This document shows, piece after piece, positions 26,090 to 35,365 of a DNA stretch of 64,000 bases. The position numbers and the translations under genes were made by a program. The notes below the pieces were generated by a model. That model was not told the DNA's origin. It worked only from the letters and a program-made list of their open reading frames with translations, and ran no database searches. Source of the stretch: Mycobacterium sp. 852013-50091_SCH5140682 (GTDB taxonomy: Bacteria; Actinomycetota; Actinomycetes; Mycobacteriales; Mycobacteriaceae); the NCBI RefSeq assembly GCF_001665685.1, contig NZ_LZTB01000120.1:33050-97049 (forward strand). The letters are read 5' to 3'. Each line of letters begins with the position of its first letter. The first letter of the stretch is position 1.

Positions 26090-26175
26090 GCGAAGCGAAT
26101 AGACAACAGATGCGTGACGTTTGCGCAATCGACCAGATGCCAGGCGGCAACCGAGCCTGCGAGGGAACCGCATGA
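26086..26175 (+). CDS. 29-codon ORF bridging mce1A and mce1B
   Basis: This ORF starts with an ATG overlapping the mce1A stop (ATGA, 26086-26089) and ends with a TGA overlapping the mce1B start (ATGA, 26172-26175). It contains two Cys and reads MSEANRQQMRDVCAIDQMPG, then 9 more residues. The double overlap suggests translational coupling through it, rather than random sequence. It may be a remnant of a longer Mce1A C-terminus or a relay peptide. No similarity recognised. Confidence 0.45.
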   Translation: MSEANRQQMRDVCAIDQMPGGNRACEGTA

Positions 26176-27203
26176 GCATCAAGGGCACGATCATCAAACT
26201 GGGGATCTTCTCCCTGGTGCTGCTCACGTTCACCGCGCTCATCTTCGTGGTGTTCGGCCAGATCCGGTTCAACAGCACCAACGAGTACACCGCGGTGTTC
26301 AAGAACGTCAGTGGACTGCGCAGCGGACAGTTCGTCCGGGCCGCCGGCGTCGAGGTCGGCAAGGTTTCCAAGGTCGACCTGATCAACGGCGGCGAGCAGG
26401 CCGAGGTGACGTTCAACGTCGAGAAGTCGTTGCCGTTGTTCGACCAGACCACCGCGGCGATCCGCTACCAGGACCTGATCGGCAACCGGTACCTCGAGCT
26501 CAAGCGCGGCGAGAGCAACAAGATCATGCCTCCCGGCAGCACCATCCCGCTGGACCGCACGCAGCCCGCACTGGACCTCGATGCCCTCGTCGGTGGTTTC
26601 CGGCCGCTGTTCAACTCGCTGGCCCCGGACAAGGTCAACACCATCGCCAAGTCGCTGATCACGGTGTTCCAGGGGCAGGGCGGCACCATCAACGACATCC
26701 TGGACCAGACCTCGCAGTTGACCTCCACGATCGCCGACCGCGATCAGGCCATCGGTGAGGTCATCAAGAACCTCAACATCGTCCTGGACACCACCGTCAA
26801 GCACCAGAAGCAGTTCGACGACACGTTGAAGAACTTCGAAACGCTGATCACCGGCCTGAAGAACCGGGCCGACCCGATCGGCGCCTCGGTGGCCAACATC
26901 AGCAACGCCGCGGGATCGCTTGCCGACCTGCTGAGCGACAACCGGCCGCTGCTGCACGACACGCTGGGCTATCTCGACGTCATCCAGAAGCCACTGATCG
27001 ACCAGAAGCAGGAGGTCAACGACATCCTGGTGCAGATTCCGGCAGCACTGAAGATCATCGGCCGAGCTGGTGGTATCTACGGCGACTTCTTCAACTTCTA
27101 CGCCTGTGACCTCTCGTTGAAGCTCAACGGGTTGCAGCCGGGCGGCCCCGTCCGAACCGTACGAATCACTTCGCAGCCGTCGGGTAGGTGCACGCCGAAA
27201 TGA
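26172..27203 (+). CDS. mce1B: Mce1 transporter MCE-domain protein B
   Basis: This 343-residue protein has an N-terminal membrane helix (GIFSLVLLTFTALIFVVFGQI), MCE domain (YTAVFKNVSGLRSGQFVRAAGVEVGKVSKVD), then long helices that form the shared coiled tube. The ATG at 26172 is used because it overlaps the stop of the preceding small ORF and begins just before the helix. Its own stop overlaps mce1C by ATGA. Confidence 0.95.
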   Translation: MSIKGTIIKLGIFSLVLLTFTALIFVVFGQIRFNSTNEYTAVFKNVSGLRSGQFVRAAGVEVGKVSKVDLINGGEQAEVTFNVEKSLPLFDQTTAAIRYQDLIGNRYLELKRGESNKIMPPGSTIPLDRTQPALDLDALVGGFRPLFNSLAPDKVNTIAKSLITVFQGQGGTINDILDQTSQLTSTIADRDQAIGEVIKNLNIVLDTTVKHQKQFDDTLKNFETLITGLKNRADPIGASVANISNAAGSLADLLSDNRPLLHDTLGYLDVIQKPLIDQKQEVNDILVQIPAALKIIGRAGGIYGDFFNFYACDLSLKLNGLQPGGPVRTVRITSQPSGRCTPK

Positions 27204-28777
27204 GGACACTGCAGGGTTCCGACCGGTTCCGTAAGGGCCTGATGGGCGTGGCCGTGGTCGCGCTCATCATCGCGGTGGGTTCGACGCTGACCAGCGTGCC
27301 GATGATCTTCGCCGTACCGACCTACTACGCGCAGTTCACCGACACCGGTGGCTTGAACGTGGGCGACCGGGTGCGCATCGCCGGTATGGACGTCGGTGAT
27401 GTCAAGACGATGGACATCAGCGGGGACAAGGTGGTGATCGGCTATACGCTCGGCGGCCGCACCATCGGCACCGAGAGCCGGGCCGCCATCCGGACCGACA
27501 CCATCCTCGGCCGCAAGAACATCGAGATCCAGCCGCGGGGCAACCAGACCCTGGCCCCGGGCGGAACATTGCCGGTCGGCCAGACGACCACGCCGTATCA
27601 GATCTACGACGCCATCTTCGATGTCACCCGCAATGCCTCCGGGTGGGACATCCAATCGGTCAAGCAGTCGCTGAACGTGCTGTCGGAGACGGTGGATCAG
27701 ACCTCGCCGCACCTGAGCGCCGCGCTCGACGGGGTGGCCAGATTCTCCGAGACCATCGGCAAGCGCGACGATCAGGTCCGCCAGCTGCTGGCCAACGCGA
27801 ACAAAATCGCCACGGTGCTCGGTGACCGCAGCACCCAGGTGAACCAGCTGCTGGTGAACGCGCAGACCCTGCTGGCCGCGGTCAACCAGCGTGGCCAGGC
27901 TGTCAGCCTGCTGCTCGAGCGGGTGTCGTCGGTGTCGCAGCAGGTCGAAGGCCTGATCAACGACAATCCGAACCTCAACCACGTGCTGGAGCAGCTGCGC
28001 ACGGTCAGCGACATCCTGGTGCAGCGCAAGCAGGACCTCGCCGACACGCTGACCATCGCGGGCAAGTTCATCACCTCGCTGGCCGAGGCGCTGGCCTCCG
28101 GCCCGTACTTCAAGGTCATGCTCGTCAACCTGCTGCCGCCGCAGATCCTGCAGCCCTTCGTCGACGCCGCGTTCAAGAAGCGCGGCATCGATCCGGAGGA
28201 GTTCTGGCGCAACGCGGGCCTGCCGTCGTTCCGGTTCCCGGATCCCAACGGCAAGCGGTTCGAGAACGGCGCACCGCCGCCGGCACCGACGCCGCTGGAA
28301 GGCACCCCGGAGCATCCGGGACCGGCCGTCCCGCCCGGTTCGCCGTGCTCGTACACGCCGACAGCGCAGGGCATTCCGTCGCCGGGTAACCCGCTGCCGT
28401 GTGCGGCCGCCACCGTGGGGCCGTTCGGTGACAACCCGTACGGGCCGAACTACGGCCCGCCCGACGTCGCGACGTCCGCACCGAATCCGGATGGTGTGGC
28501 GCACTCACCGGGCGTGCCCAGCGCGGCGATCCCCGGTCAGATGCCGCCGGATCAGCCGGGTGCCCCGGTGCCTCTGGCTCCCGGTCCGCCGGGTGCCCGC
28601 ACCGTGCCGGTCAGCCCGCAGCCCGGGCCCGACGAGTTCGTCCCCGGGTTCGCGCCGATACCGCCGCCGCTGAATGCGCCACCGGCACCTCCGGGTCCGG
28701 GTCCGCAGCTGCCGCCGGTGGACACGGCTCCGTTGCCGGGTAATCCGCCGTTCCTTCCGCCCGGGTCGCAGGGATAG
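27200..28777 (+). CDS. mce1C: Mce1 transporter MCE-domain protein C
   Basis: This 525-residue protein has a membrane helix (LMGVAVVALIIAVGSTLTSV), MCE domain (YYAQFTDTGGLNVGDRVRIAGMDVGDVK), a long helical section, and a C-terminal tail of about 170 residues rich in Pro and Gly, such as PPPAPTPLEGTPEHPGPAVP. Long Pro-rich tails are normal for Mce1C and are thought to span the wall. The ATG at 27200 overlaps the mce1B stop. Confidence 0.95.
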   Translation: MRTLQGSDRFRKGLMGVAVVALIIAVGSTLTSVPMIFAVPTYYAQFTDTGGLNVGDRVRIAGMDVGDVKTMDISGDKVVIGYTLGGRTIGTESRAAIRTDTILGRKNIEIQPRGNQTLAPGGTLPVGQTTTPYQIYDAIFDVTRNASGWDIQSVKQSLNVLSETVDQTSPHLSAALDGVARFSETIGKRDDQVRQLLANANKIATVLGDRSTQVNQLLVNAQTLLAAVNQRGQAVSLLLERVSSVSQQVEGLINDNPNLNHVLEQLRTVSDILVQRKQDLADTLTIAGKFITSLAEALASGPYFKVMLVNLLPPQILQPFVDAAFKKRGIDPEEFWRNAGLPSFRFPDPNGKRFENGAPPPAPTPLEGTPEHPGPAVPPGSPCSYTPTAQGIPSPGNPLPCAAATVGPFGDNPYGPNYGPPDVATSAPNPDGVAHSPGVPSAAIPGQMPPDQPGAPVPLAPGPPGARTVPVSPQPGPDEFVPGFAPIPPPLNAPPAPPGPGPQLPPVDTAPLPGNPPFLPPGSQG

Positions 28778-28786
28778 GCCACAGCT

Positions 28787-30430
28787 ATGTCAACGATTTT
28801 CAACATCCGAAACCTGAAGCTGCCGCACATGTCGCGGCTGGCGGTGATCTTGGGTGCGCTGGCAGTAGTGGTGGCCCTCGCGGTCGGCTACTTCGGTATC
28901 AGCCTCTACAAGAAGCTGACCAACACGACGGTCACGGCGTACTTCCCCGAGGTGCTTGCGCTGTATCCCGGCGACAAGGTCCTCATCATGGGCGTCCGCG
29001 TCGGCGCGATCGACAGCATCGAGACCGCAGGCGACAAGATGAAGGTGGTCTTCCACTTCAACAACCGGTACAAGGTGCCGGAGAACGCCAGTGCCTCCGT
29101 GCTGAACCCGAGCCTGGTGGCCTCCCGCGTCATCCAGCTCTCGCCGCCCTACACCGGCGGACCGCAGATGCAGGACGGCGCGGTCATCCCGGTGGACCGG
29201 ACCCAGATCCCCATCGAGTACGACGAGCTGCGCAACCAGGTGACGCGCCTGCTGCACGATCTGGGCCCGACGCCCGAACAGCCCAAGGGCCCGTTCGGTG
29301 ACATCGTCGAGTCGTTCGCCGACGGCTTCGCAGGCAAGGGCGAGCAGCTCAACCGCACGCTGAACGGTCTGTCGGAGGCGTTGACCACGCTCAACCAGGG
29401 CCGCGGCGACTTCTTCACGATCGTCAAGAGCCTGGCGCTGTTCGTCAACGCATTGCACAAGAGCGATCAGCAATTCGTCGCGCTCAACAACGATCTGGCG
29501 AAGTTCACCGGCTACTTCTCCAAAGATGACGAGTTGGCCAGCGCGGTACAGAACCTGAACCAGGTGCTCAAGACCACCCGCCAGTTCTTGGACAAGAACG
29601 GTGGCGTGCTGACCCACGACGTCAACAACCTCGAAGAGGCCACCACGGCGATCCTCCAGCCGGAGCCGCGCAACGGCCTGGAGACGGGCCTGCACGCGTA
29701 CCCGAACCTGGCCGCCAACGTGGTCAACATCGTGGCGCCCAACCAGGGCGGCATCATCGGTCTGCCGGTGCTGCCAGGCCTGACCAGCTTCTCCAACCCG
29801 CTGCAGTTCATCTGCAGCTCGATTCAGGCGGGAAGCCGGCTGGGCTACCAGGATTCGGCGGAGTTGTGTGCGCAGTACCTCGCGCCGATCCTTGACGCGA
29901 TCAAGTTCAACTTCCTGCCGTTCGGCATGAACCTGGCCAGTACTGCGATGACGCTGCCCAAGCAGATCGCCTACTCCGAGCCGCGGCTGCAGCCGCCGGG
30001 CGGATACAAGGACACGACCGTTCCGGGCATCTGGGCGCGGGACACCTTGTTCTCGCACGGCAACCACGAGCAGGGCTGGACGGTCGCGCCGGGCATGCAG
30101 GGCGTGCAGGTGCAGCCGTTCACCCAGAACATGCTCACGCCGGAGTCGTTGGCCGAGTTGATGGGTGGCCCCGACATCGTCGCGCCGCCGGCTCCGCCGG
30201 CGTTCGGGGCGCCTCCCGGTGGCAACCTGCCCGGTCCGCCCAACGCTTACGACCAGAACAACCCGCTGCCGCCGCCGTGGTATCCGCAGCCCGGGCCGCC
30301 GCCCGGACCGGCGCCAGGCGTCATCCCAGGAGATCCGTTGTCAGCCATCGCCCCGGCGGCTCCGGCCGCCCCGGCACCCGCACCCGCACCGAGTGGGCCG
30401 CCGTTGCCCGCAGAGGCAGGAGGGTCGTAA
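28787..30430 (+). CDS. mce1D: Mce1 transporter MCE-domain protein D
   Basis: This 547-residue protein has an N-terminal membrane helix (LAVILGALAVVVALAVGYFG), MCE domain (VTAYFPEVLALYPGDKVLIMGVRVGAIDSIE), a coiled helical region, and a Pro-rich tail (about the last 90 residues). It forms part of the same hexameric tunnel. Nine nt separate it from mce1C. Its stop overlaps the mce1E ATG by one base (TAATG). Confidence 0.95.
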   Translation: MSTIFNIRNLKLPHMSRLAVILGALAVVVALAVGYFGISLYKKLTNTTVTAYFPEVLALYPGDKVLIMGVRVGAIDSIETAGDKMKVVFHFNNRYKVPENASASVLNPSLVASRVIQLSPPYTGGPQMQDGAVIPVDRTQIPIEYDELRNQVTRLLHDLGPTPEQPKGPFGDIVESFADGFAGKGEQLNRTLNGLSEALTTLNQGRGDFFTIVKSLALFVNALHKSDQQFVALNNDLAKFTGYFSKDDELASAVQNLNQVLKTTRQFLDKNGGVLTHDVNNLEEATTAILQPEPRNGLETGLHAYPNLAANVVNIVAPNQGGIIGLPVLPGLTSFSNPLQFICSSIQAGSRLGYQDSAELCAQYLAPILDAIKFNFLPFGMNLASTAMTLPKQIAYSEPRLQPPGGYKDTTVPGIWARDTLFSHGNHEQGWTVAPGMQGVQVQPFTQNMLTPESLAELMGGPDIVAPPAPPAFGAPPGGNLPGPPNAYDQNNPLPPPWYPQPGPPPGPAPGVIPGDPLSAIAPAAPAAPAPAPAPSGPPLPAEAGGS

Positions 30431-31602
30431 TGCGTGGGATCAGGCTGCCCAAGAAGGTGGCGCCCAAGAAGGTCGGCTTACGGCTGGCCGTGTTGGCGGC
30501 CGCGACGCTGATGCTGACCTCGTGTGGGCAGTGGCGTGGCATCGCCAACGTCCCGCTGCCGGGTGGGCCCGGCACCGAGGGTGGCCACACCACTCTGTAC
30601 GTGCAGATGCCGGAGACGTTGGCGCTCAACGCCAACAGCCGGGTGCGGGTCCGCGACGTGTTCGTCGGCCGGGTCCGCAGCATCGAATTGGTCAACTGGG
30701 TGCCCACGCTGACGCTCGATCTGGAGCCGGGCATCCAACTGCCGAAGAACACGCTGGCCAAGATCGGCCAGACCAGCTTGCTGGGTTCGCAGCACATCGA
30801 GCTCAACCCGCCGGACCAGAATCCGTCGACGGAGATGCTCCGCAGCGGCGACACCATCCCGCTGGCGCAGTCGTCGGCCTACCCGACGATCGAGCGGACG
30901 CTGGCCGGGATCTCCGGCATCCTCACCGGTGGCGGCATCCCGAACATCGAGGTGATCCAAACCGAGGTGTTCAACATTCTCAACGGTCGGGCCGATCAGA
31001 TCCGGCAGTTCCTGGGGCAGCTGGACACCTTCACCAATGAGCTCAACCAGCAGCGCAACGACATCTCGCGGGCCATCGATTCGACGAATCAGTTGCTCAA
31101 CATCGTGGCGCAGCGCAACGACACGCTGGATCGGGTGCTCACCGAGTTCCCGCCGCTGATCCAGCATTTCGCCGACACCCGCGATCTGTTCGCCGACGCG
31201 GTGATCGCGCTGGGCCGGCTGTCGGCGGCGGCCGACACGACGCTGTCGGGCAGCAACGCCAACCTGCATACCAACCTGCAGAACCTGCAGCGTCCGCTCA
31301 AGCAGCTCAGCCGGGCGGCCCCGTACCTGGTGGGCGCACTCAAGCTGCTGCTGACGGTGCCGTTCAACATCGACAACATCCCGAAGGCCATCCGCGGCGA
31401 CTACATCAACGTGTCGCTGAACCTGGACCTGACGCTGAGTTCGGTGGACAACGCGCTCCTGTCCGGTACCGGTGTCTCGGGCATGCTGCGGGCGCTGGAG
31501 CAGGCCTGGGGCCGTGATCCGAACACGATGATCCCGGACGTGCGGTTCACGCCGAACCCGCACGATGTGCCCGGCGGTCCGCTGGTGGAAAGAGGGGAGT
31601 GA
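30430..31602 (+). CDS. mce1E: Mce1 transporter lipoprotein E
   Basis: This 390-residue MCE protein is anchored as a lipoprotein. The basic N-terminus and lipobox LTSC put the acylated Cys at residue 32. The MCE domain (TTLYVQMPETLALNANSRVRVRDVFVGRVRSIELV) follows, then helical sections. It corresponds to LprK/Mce1E. It starts on the last base of mce1D and is followed after 4 nt by mce1F. Confidence 0.95.
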   Translation: MRGIRLPKKVAPKKVGLRLAVLAAATLMLTSCGQWRGIANVPLPGGPGTEGGHTTLYVQMPETLALNANSRVRVRDVFVGRVRSIELVNWVPTLTLDLEPGIQLPKNTLAKIGQTSLLGSQHIELNPPDQNPSTEMLRSGDTIPLAQSSAYPTIERTLAGISGILTGGGIPNIEVIQTEVFNILNGRADQIRQFLGQLDTFTNELNQQRNDISRAIDSTNQLLNIVAQRNDTLDRVLTEFPPLIQHFADTRDLFADAVIALGRLSAAADTTLSGSNANLHTNLQNLQRPLKQLSRAAPYLVGALKLLLTVPFNIDNIPKAIRGDYINVSLNLDLTLSSVDNALLSGTGVSGMLRALEQAWGRDPNTMIPDVRFTPNPHDVPGGPLVERGE

Positions 31603-31606
31603 AAAG

Positions 31607-33166
31607 ATGCTGCTGACCCGCTTCATCAAGATGCAGCTCGTCATCTTCCTGACGCTGACGCTGGTCGCGCTGGTGGTGCTCGGTCTGGTGTTCCTGCGCC
31701 TGCCCACGTGGGCAGGCGTGGGGATGTACAACCTGAACGCTGAGTTGCCCAACTCTGCGGGCCTGTACAAGACGGCCAACGTCACCTACCGCGGCACCAC
31801 CATCGGAAAGGTCACCTCGGTGGAGCCTACCGAGACCGGTGCCCGGATCCAGATGAACATCTACAACCGGTACAAGATCCCCACCGACGCCACGGCCAAC
31901 GTGCACTCGGTGTCGGCGGTCGGTGAGCAGTTCATCGACCTGATCTCCCCGGGGGAGTCGAAGGCGTACTTCGCGTCGGGCGACACCATCACCAAGGGCA
32001 CCGTGCCCTCCGAGGTGGGTCCCGCGCTGGACGCCGCCGAGCACGGCCTGTCGGTGCTGCCGAAGGAGAAGATCGGGGTTCTGCTCGACGAGACCGCGAA
32101 AGCGGTTGGCGGCCTAGGCCCGTCGCTGCAGCGTCTGGTCGATTCGACGCAGTCCATCGCGAGCGACTTCAAGGACAACCTGGACCCGGTGAACGACATC
32201 GTCACCAACTCCGGGCCCATCATCGACAGCCAGGTGAATTCGGGCGACGCGATCTCGCGCTGGGCGAGGAACCTGAACACGATTTCCGCCCAGACCGCCC
32301 AGAACGACGCGGCGCTGCGGAGCACCATCGAACAGGCCGCACCGACGGCTGATCAATTGAACGCGGTGTTCGGCGACGTCCGGGAATCGCTGCCGCAGAC
32401 GCTGGCGAACCTCGAGATCGTCATCGACATGCTCAAGCGCTATAACAAGAACGTCGAGCAGGTGCTGGTGGTTCTCCCGCAGGGTGCCGCGATCGCCCAG
32501 ACCGCGACGATCTTCGCCCCCGAGGGCCTGCTGCACTTCGGCCTCGGTATCAACATGCCGCCGCCGTGCCTCACGGGCTTCCTGCCTGCGTCGCAATGGC
32601 GCGCGCCCGCCGACACCACGACGGCACCGCTGCCGTCGGGCCTGTACTGCAAGATCCCCAAGGATGCGCAGAACGCGGTCCGCGGTGCCCGTAACTACCC
32701 GTGTGCCGATGTGCCGGGCAAGCGGGCGGCCACCCCGATCGAATGCCGCAGCAACGAGCCGTACATCCCGATGGGCACCAACCCGTGGTACGGCGACCCG
32801 AACCAGATCCGCAACTGCCCGGCCCCGGCTGCGCGATGCGATCAACCTGTGGACCCTGGCCGGGTGATCCCCGCGCCCTCGGTCAACACCGGGTTGAACC
32901 CGTTGCCCGCGAGTATGTTGCCACCGCCTGAAGTGGGCGGATCGGCTCCGACCAGCGATCCGCTGACCGCACCGCGAGGCGGTAGCGTCAGTTGCAGTGG
33001 ACAGCAGCCGAACCCCTGCATCTACACTCCGGCAGCAGGTTCGACCGCGACCTATAGCCCGTCAAGCGGCGAGGTGGTCGGTCCAGGCGGTGTGAAGTAC
33101 TCCGTCACCAACTCGAATAAACCAGGAGATGACGGATGGAAGGAGATGCTGGCGCCAGCCGGCTGA
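31607..33166 (+). CDS. mce1F: Mce1 transporter MCE-domain protein F
   Basis: This 519-residue protein has a membrane helix (LVIFLTLTLVALVVLGLVFL), MCE domain (YNLNAELPNSAGLYKTANVTYRGTTIGKV), helices, and a Cys/Pro-rich C-terminal part (PPPCLTGFLPASQW, then CRSNEPYIPMGTNPWYGDP) typical of MceF. GGGGAG lies 8 nt ahead of the ATG. The 3' end overlaps mas1A by 31 nt. Confidence 0.95.
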   Translation: MLLTRFIKMQLVIFLTLTLVALVVLGLVFLRLPTWAGVGMYNLNAELPNSAGLYKTANVTYRGTTIGKVTSVEPTETGARIQMNIYNRYKIPTDATANVHSVSAVGEQFIDLISPGESKAYFASGDTITKGTVPSEVGPALDAAEHGLSVLPKEKIGVLLDETAKAVGGLGPSLQRLVDSTQSIASDFKDNLDPVNDIVTNSGPIIDSQVNSGDAISRWARNLNTISAQTAQNDAALRSTIEQAAPTADQLNAVFGDVRESLPQTLANLEIVIDMLKRYNKNVEQVLVVLPQGAAIAQTATIFAPEGLLHFGLGINMPPPCLTGFLPASQWRAPADTTTAPLPSGLYCKIPKDAQNAVRGARNYPCADVPGKRAATPIECRSNEPYIPMGTNPWYGDPNQIRNCPAPAARCDQPVDPGRVIPAPSVNTGLNPLPASMLPPPEVGGSAPTSDPLTAPRGGSVSCSGQQPNPCIYTPAAGSTATYSPSSGEVVGPGGVKYSVTNSNKPGDDGWKEMLAPAG

Positions 33167-33825
33167 ACCTCGCCGACCAGCAGGACCCCGAACACCCAGA
33201 CTCTCGCCCCGAGGAGGCCGTAGAGCACTCCAGTGAGCAGGATGTCGAGCATTCCAGCGAGCAGGAAGCCACGGCGGATCCGGACGGGCCGGAAGTCGAA
33301 TCGAGTTCCGACGTTGAGCGGCGCCCGTCCCGGCTGGGCCGGGGCGCGATGGCCGCGATCTGCGCAGGTCTGCTCGTCCTGACCTCACTGGCCGGGACGG
33401 GTGGTTACCTCGCACTGCGGTCGCACGCCGAGAGCGAGCAGATCGCCCGTGACGAGGCGTCCGCGCTGCAGGCGGCCAAGGATTGTGTGACGGCGACGCA
33501 GGCACCCGACACGGCGGCGATGACGGCGGCGCAGACCAAGATCATCGAGTGCTCGACCGGTGATTTCGGTGCCCAGTCGGTGCTGTACAGCAGCATGCTG
33601 ATGGAGGCCTACCAGGCGGCGAACGTCAAGGTGCAGGTTTCCGATCTGCGCGCCGCCGTGGAGAAGCACAACGACGACGGTTCGATGGACCTGTTGGTCG
33701 CGGTCCGCGTCGTCGTCAGCAATACCGAGAAGGCCAACGAGGAGCAGGGCTACCGGCTGCGGGTGAAGATGGCGCTCGACGACGGTGTCTACAAGGTGGC
33801 CAGGCTCGACCAGGTCACCTCGTGA
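33136..33825 (+). CDS. mas1A: Mce-associated membrane protein A (Rv0175-like)
   Basis: This 229-residue protein has an acidic, Ser/Glu-rich N-terminus, one membrane helix (GAMAAICAGLLVLTSLAGTGGYLAL) and a VirB8/NTF2-like outer domain. Mas proteins are known to support Mce1 transport, and this locus holds four in a row, as Rv0175-Rv0178 do. AGGAG precedes the ATG. The stop overlaps mas1B (GTGA). Confidence 0.88.
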   Translation: MEGDAGASRLNLADQQDPEHPDSRPEEAVEHSSEQDVEHSSEQEATADPDGPEVESSSDVERRPSRLGRGAMAAICAGLLVLTSLAGTGGYLALRSHAESEQIARDEASALQAAKDCVTATQAPDTAAMTAAQTKIIECSTGDFGAQSVLYSSMLMEAYQAANVKVQVSDLRAAVEKHNDDGSMDLLVAVRVVVSNTEKANEEQGYRLRVKMALDDGVYKVARLDQVTS

Positions 33826-34817
33826 CGGCCGTGTTGGATACCCCTTCATCGGACACCGTCGACTCGCCGGTTGCCGACGCCACCCCTGAGCCGCGGCTGG
33901 CGTCATGGCCCGTCCGCGCCGGAGCGTTCGCCATCGATGTGCTGCTGGGGGTCGGGGTGATCGCCACGCTGGCCGTGCTGGCGTTCGCGGCGCCGACCTA
34001 TGGCTGGCTGTGGTGGGTGTACGCAGGCGTCGCCATCGCGGTGATGATCGCGATGCTGCTCAACCGCGTCGTGCTGCCCACCAGGACGGGCTGGACCGTG
34101 GGGCGGGCGGTCGCAGGCATCCGGGTGGTGACGGCCGACGGTGCTGACGCCGGGCTGGTGCGGTTGACACTGCGCGAGCTTGCCCATCTACTGGACACTG
34201 CCGCGCTGTGTATCGGCTGGTTGTGGCCGTTGTGGGACAGCCGTAACCGCACGTTCGCCGATCTGCTGGCCCGCACGGAAGCCCACCGCGTGGGTGTGCG
34301 TGACGACGATGTGCGGGACGTCCGGCGCCGAGCCGCGATCGTTCTGCTGGTAGGCGTGCTGGTGTCAGCAGCGGCGGTGGGGCTGGGATATTTCGGTTCG
34401 TATCGCCAGGAACTCGCCGTCGAGCGAGCCCGTGCCCAGCTGGCTGACCAGGGTCCGCGGATCGTCGAACAGCTGCTGAGCTACGGCGTGGACTCCATGG
34501 ACCAGGATTTCGCCAAGGCGCTCAACCTGACCACCGACAATTACCGTCCGCAGCTCGTTGTGCAGCAGGCCGCCGTGCGCAAAGCGGGCCCCAACACCAA
34601 TGAGTACTGGGCTGTGAGCAGCGCGGTGTTGCCCGAGTCGAGCGATACCGAGGGGACCATGTTGCTGGCGCTGCAGGGTCAGCGCGGCATCGACCCGAAG
34701 AACCTCAAGTTCCTCACCGCCACCGTGCGGGTGGACTTCCACAAGATCGACGGACAGTGGCGGGTGGACAACCTGACCGTGCTCACCAAGCCGCAGATGA
34801 ACGGGGCGGGACAATGA
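33822..34817 (+). CDS. mas1B: Mce-associated RDD-domain membrane protein (Rv0176-like)
   Basis: This 331-residue protein begins with an RDD domain (PVRAGAFAIDVLLGVG, then GWTVGRAVAGIRVV, and RNRTFADLLARTEA) holding two to three helices. One more membrane helix (RRAAIVLLVGVLVSAAAVGLGYFG) and a Mas-type soluble domain at the C-terminus follow. Fusion of RDD and Mas parts matches Rv0176. It is linked to both neighbours by 4-nt overlaps. Confidence 0.88.
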   Translation: MTAVLDTPSSDTVDSPVADATPEPRLASWPVRAGAFAIDVLLGVGVIATLAVLAFAAPTYGWLWWVYAGVAIAVMIAMLLNRVVLPTRTGWTVGRAVAGIRVVTADGADAGLVRLTLRELAHLLDTAALCIGWLWPLWDSRNRTFADLLARTEAHRVGVRDDDVRDVRRRAAIVLLVGVLVSAAAVGLGYFGSYRQELAVERARAQLADQGPRIVEQLLSYGVDSMDQDFAKALNLTTDNYRPQLVVQQAAVRKAGPNTNEYWAVSSAVLPESSDTEGTMLLALQGQRGIDPKNLKFLTATVRVDFHKIDGQWRVDNLTVLTKPQMNGAGQ

Positions 34818-35365
34818 GCCCACGCCGCAAGGTCGACGCCTCGGAGCCGGATTACTTTGCCGTGCAACCGAAACCGCCGAAGCGCTGGGGACTGCCGCTG
34901 GTGGCTGTGCTGTCGTCGCTGCTCGTTGCGGCGGCGATCGCGGGCAGCACCTTCATGCTGGTACGGCATGTGTCAGGCGACCGGGTGAAGGGCAAGGACG
35001 CCGCGGCGCTCGGATACGTGCGCGAGTTCATGACGATGTACACGACCATCGATCCGTACCACGCCAATGACTATGCAGACCGTGTCGCGGCGCAGGGCAC
35101 CGGCGATTTCGCGAAGATGTTCAAGGACAGAGAGAACGAGATCGTCGTCCAGGTGGCCCGGGCCGAGCCGACCGAAGGCACCGTGGAGGACGCGGGCATC
35201 CAACGCTGGAATGACAATGGCAGCGCAGATGTGTTGATCGCCGTCAAGACCAGCACGCGGTCACCGGACGGCAAGTCAACGATTGCAAGTGGCGCCCGAT
35301 GGGTGGTCACGACGATTCGAGAGGGACAGCAGTGGAAGATCAGCCAACTGAATCAGGTGATCTGA
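34814..35365 (+). CDS. mas1C: Mce-associated membrane protein C (Rv0177-like)
   Basis: This 183-residue protein has a short cytoplasmic tail (RRKVDASEPDYFAVQPKPPKRW), one membrane helix (LPLVAVLSSLLVAAAIAGSTFMLV) and an NTF2-like outer domain ending GQQWKISQLNQVI. It is the third of four Mas proteins. The ATG at 34814 overlaps the mas1B stop, and the 3' end overlaps mas1D by 34 nt. Confidence 0.88.
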   Translation: MSPRRKVDASEPDYFAVQPKPPKRWGLPLVAVLSSLLVAAAIAGSTFMLVRHVSGDRVKGKDAAALGYVREFMTMYTTIDPYHANDYADRVAAQGTGDFAKMFKDRENEIVVQVARAEPTEGTVEDAGIQRWNDNGSADVLIAVKTSTRSPDGKSTIASGARWVVTTIREGQQWKISQLNQVI

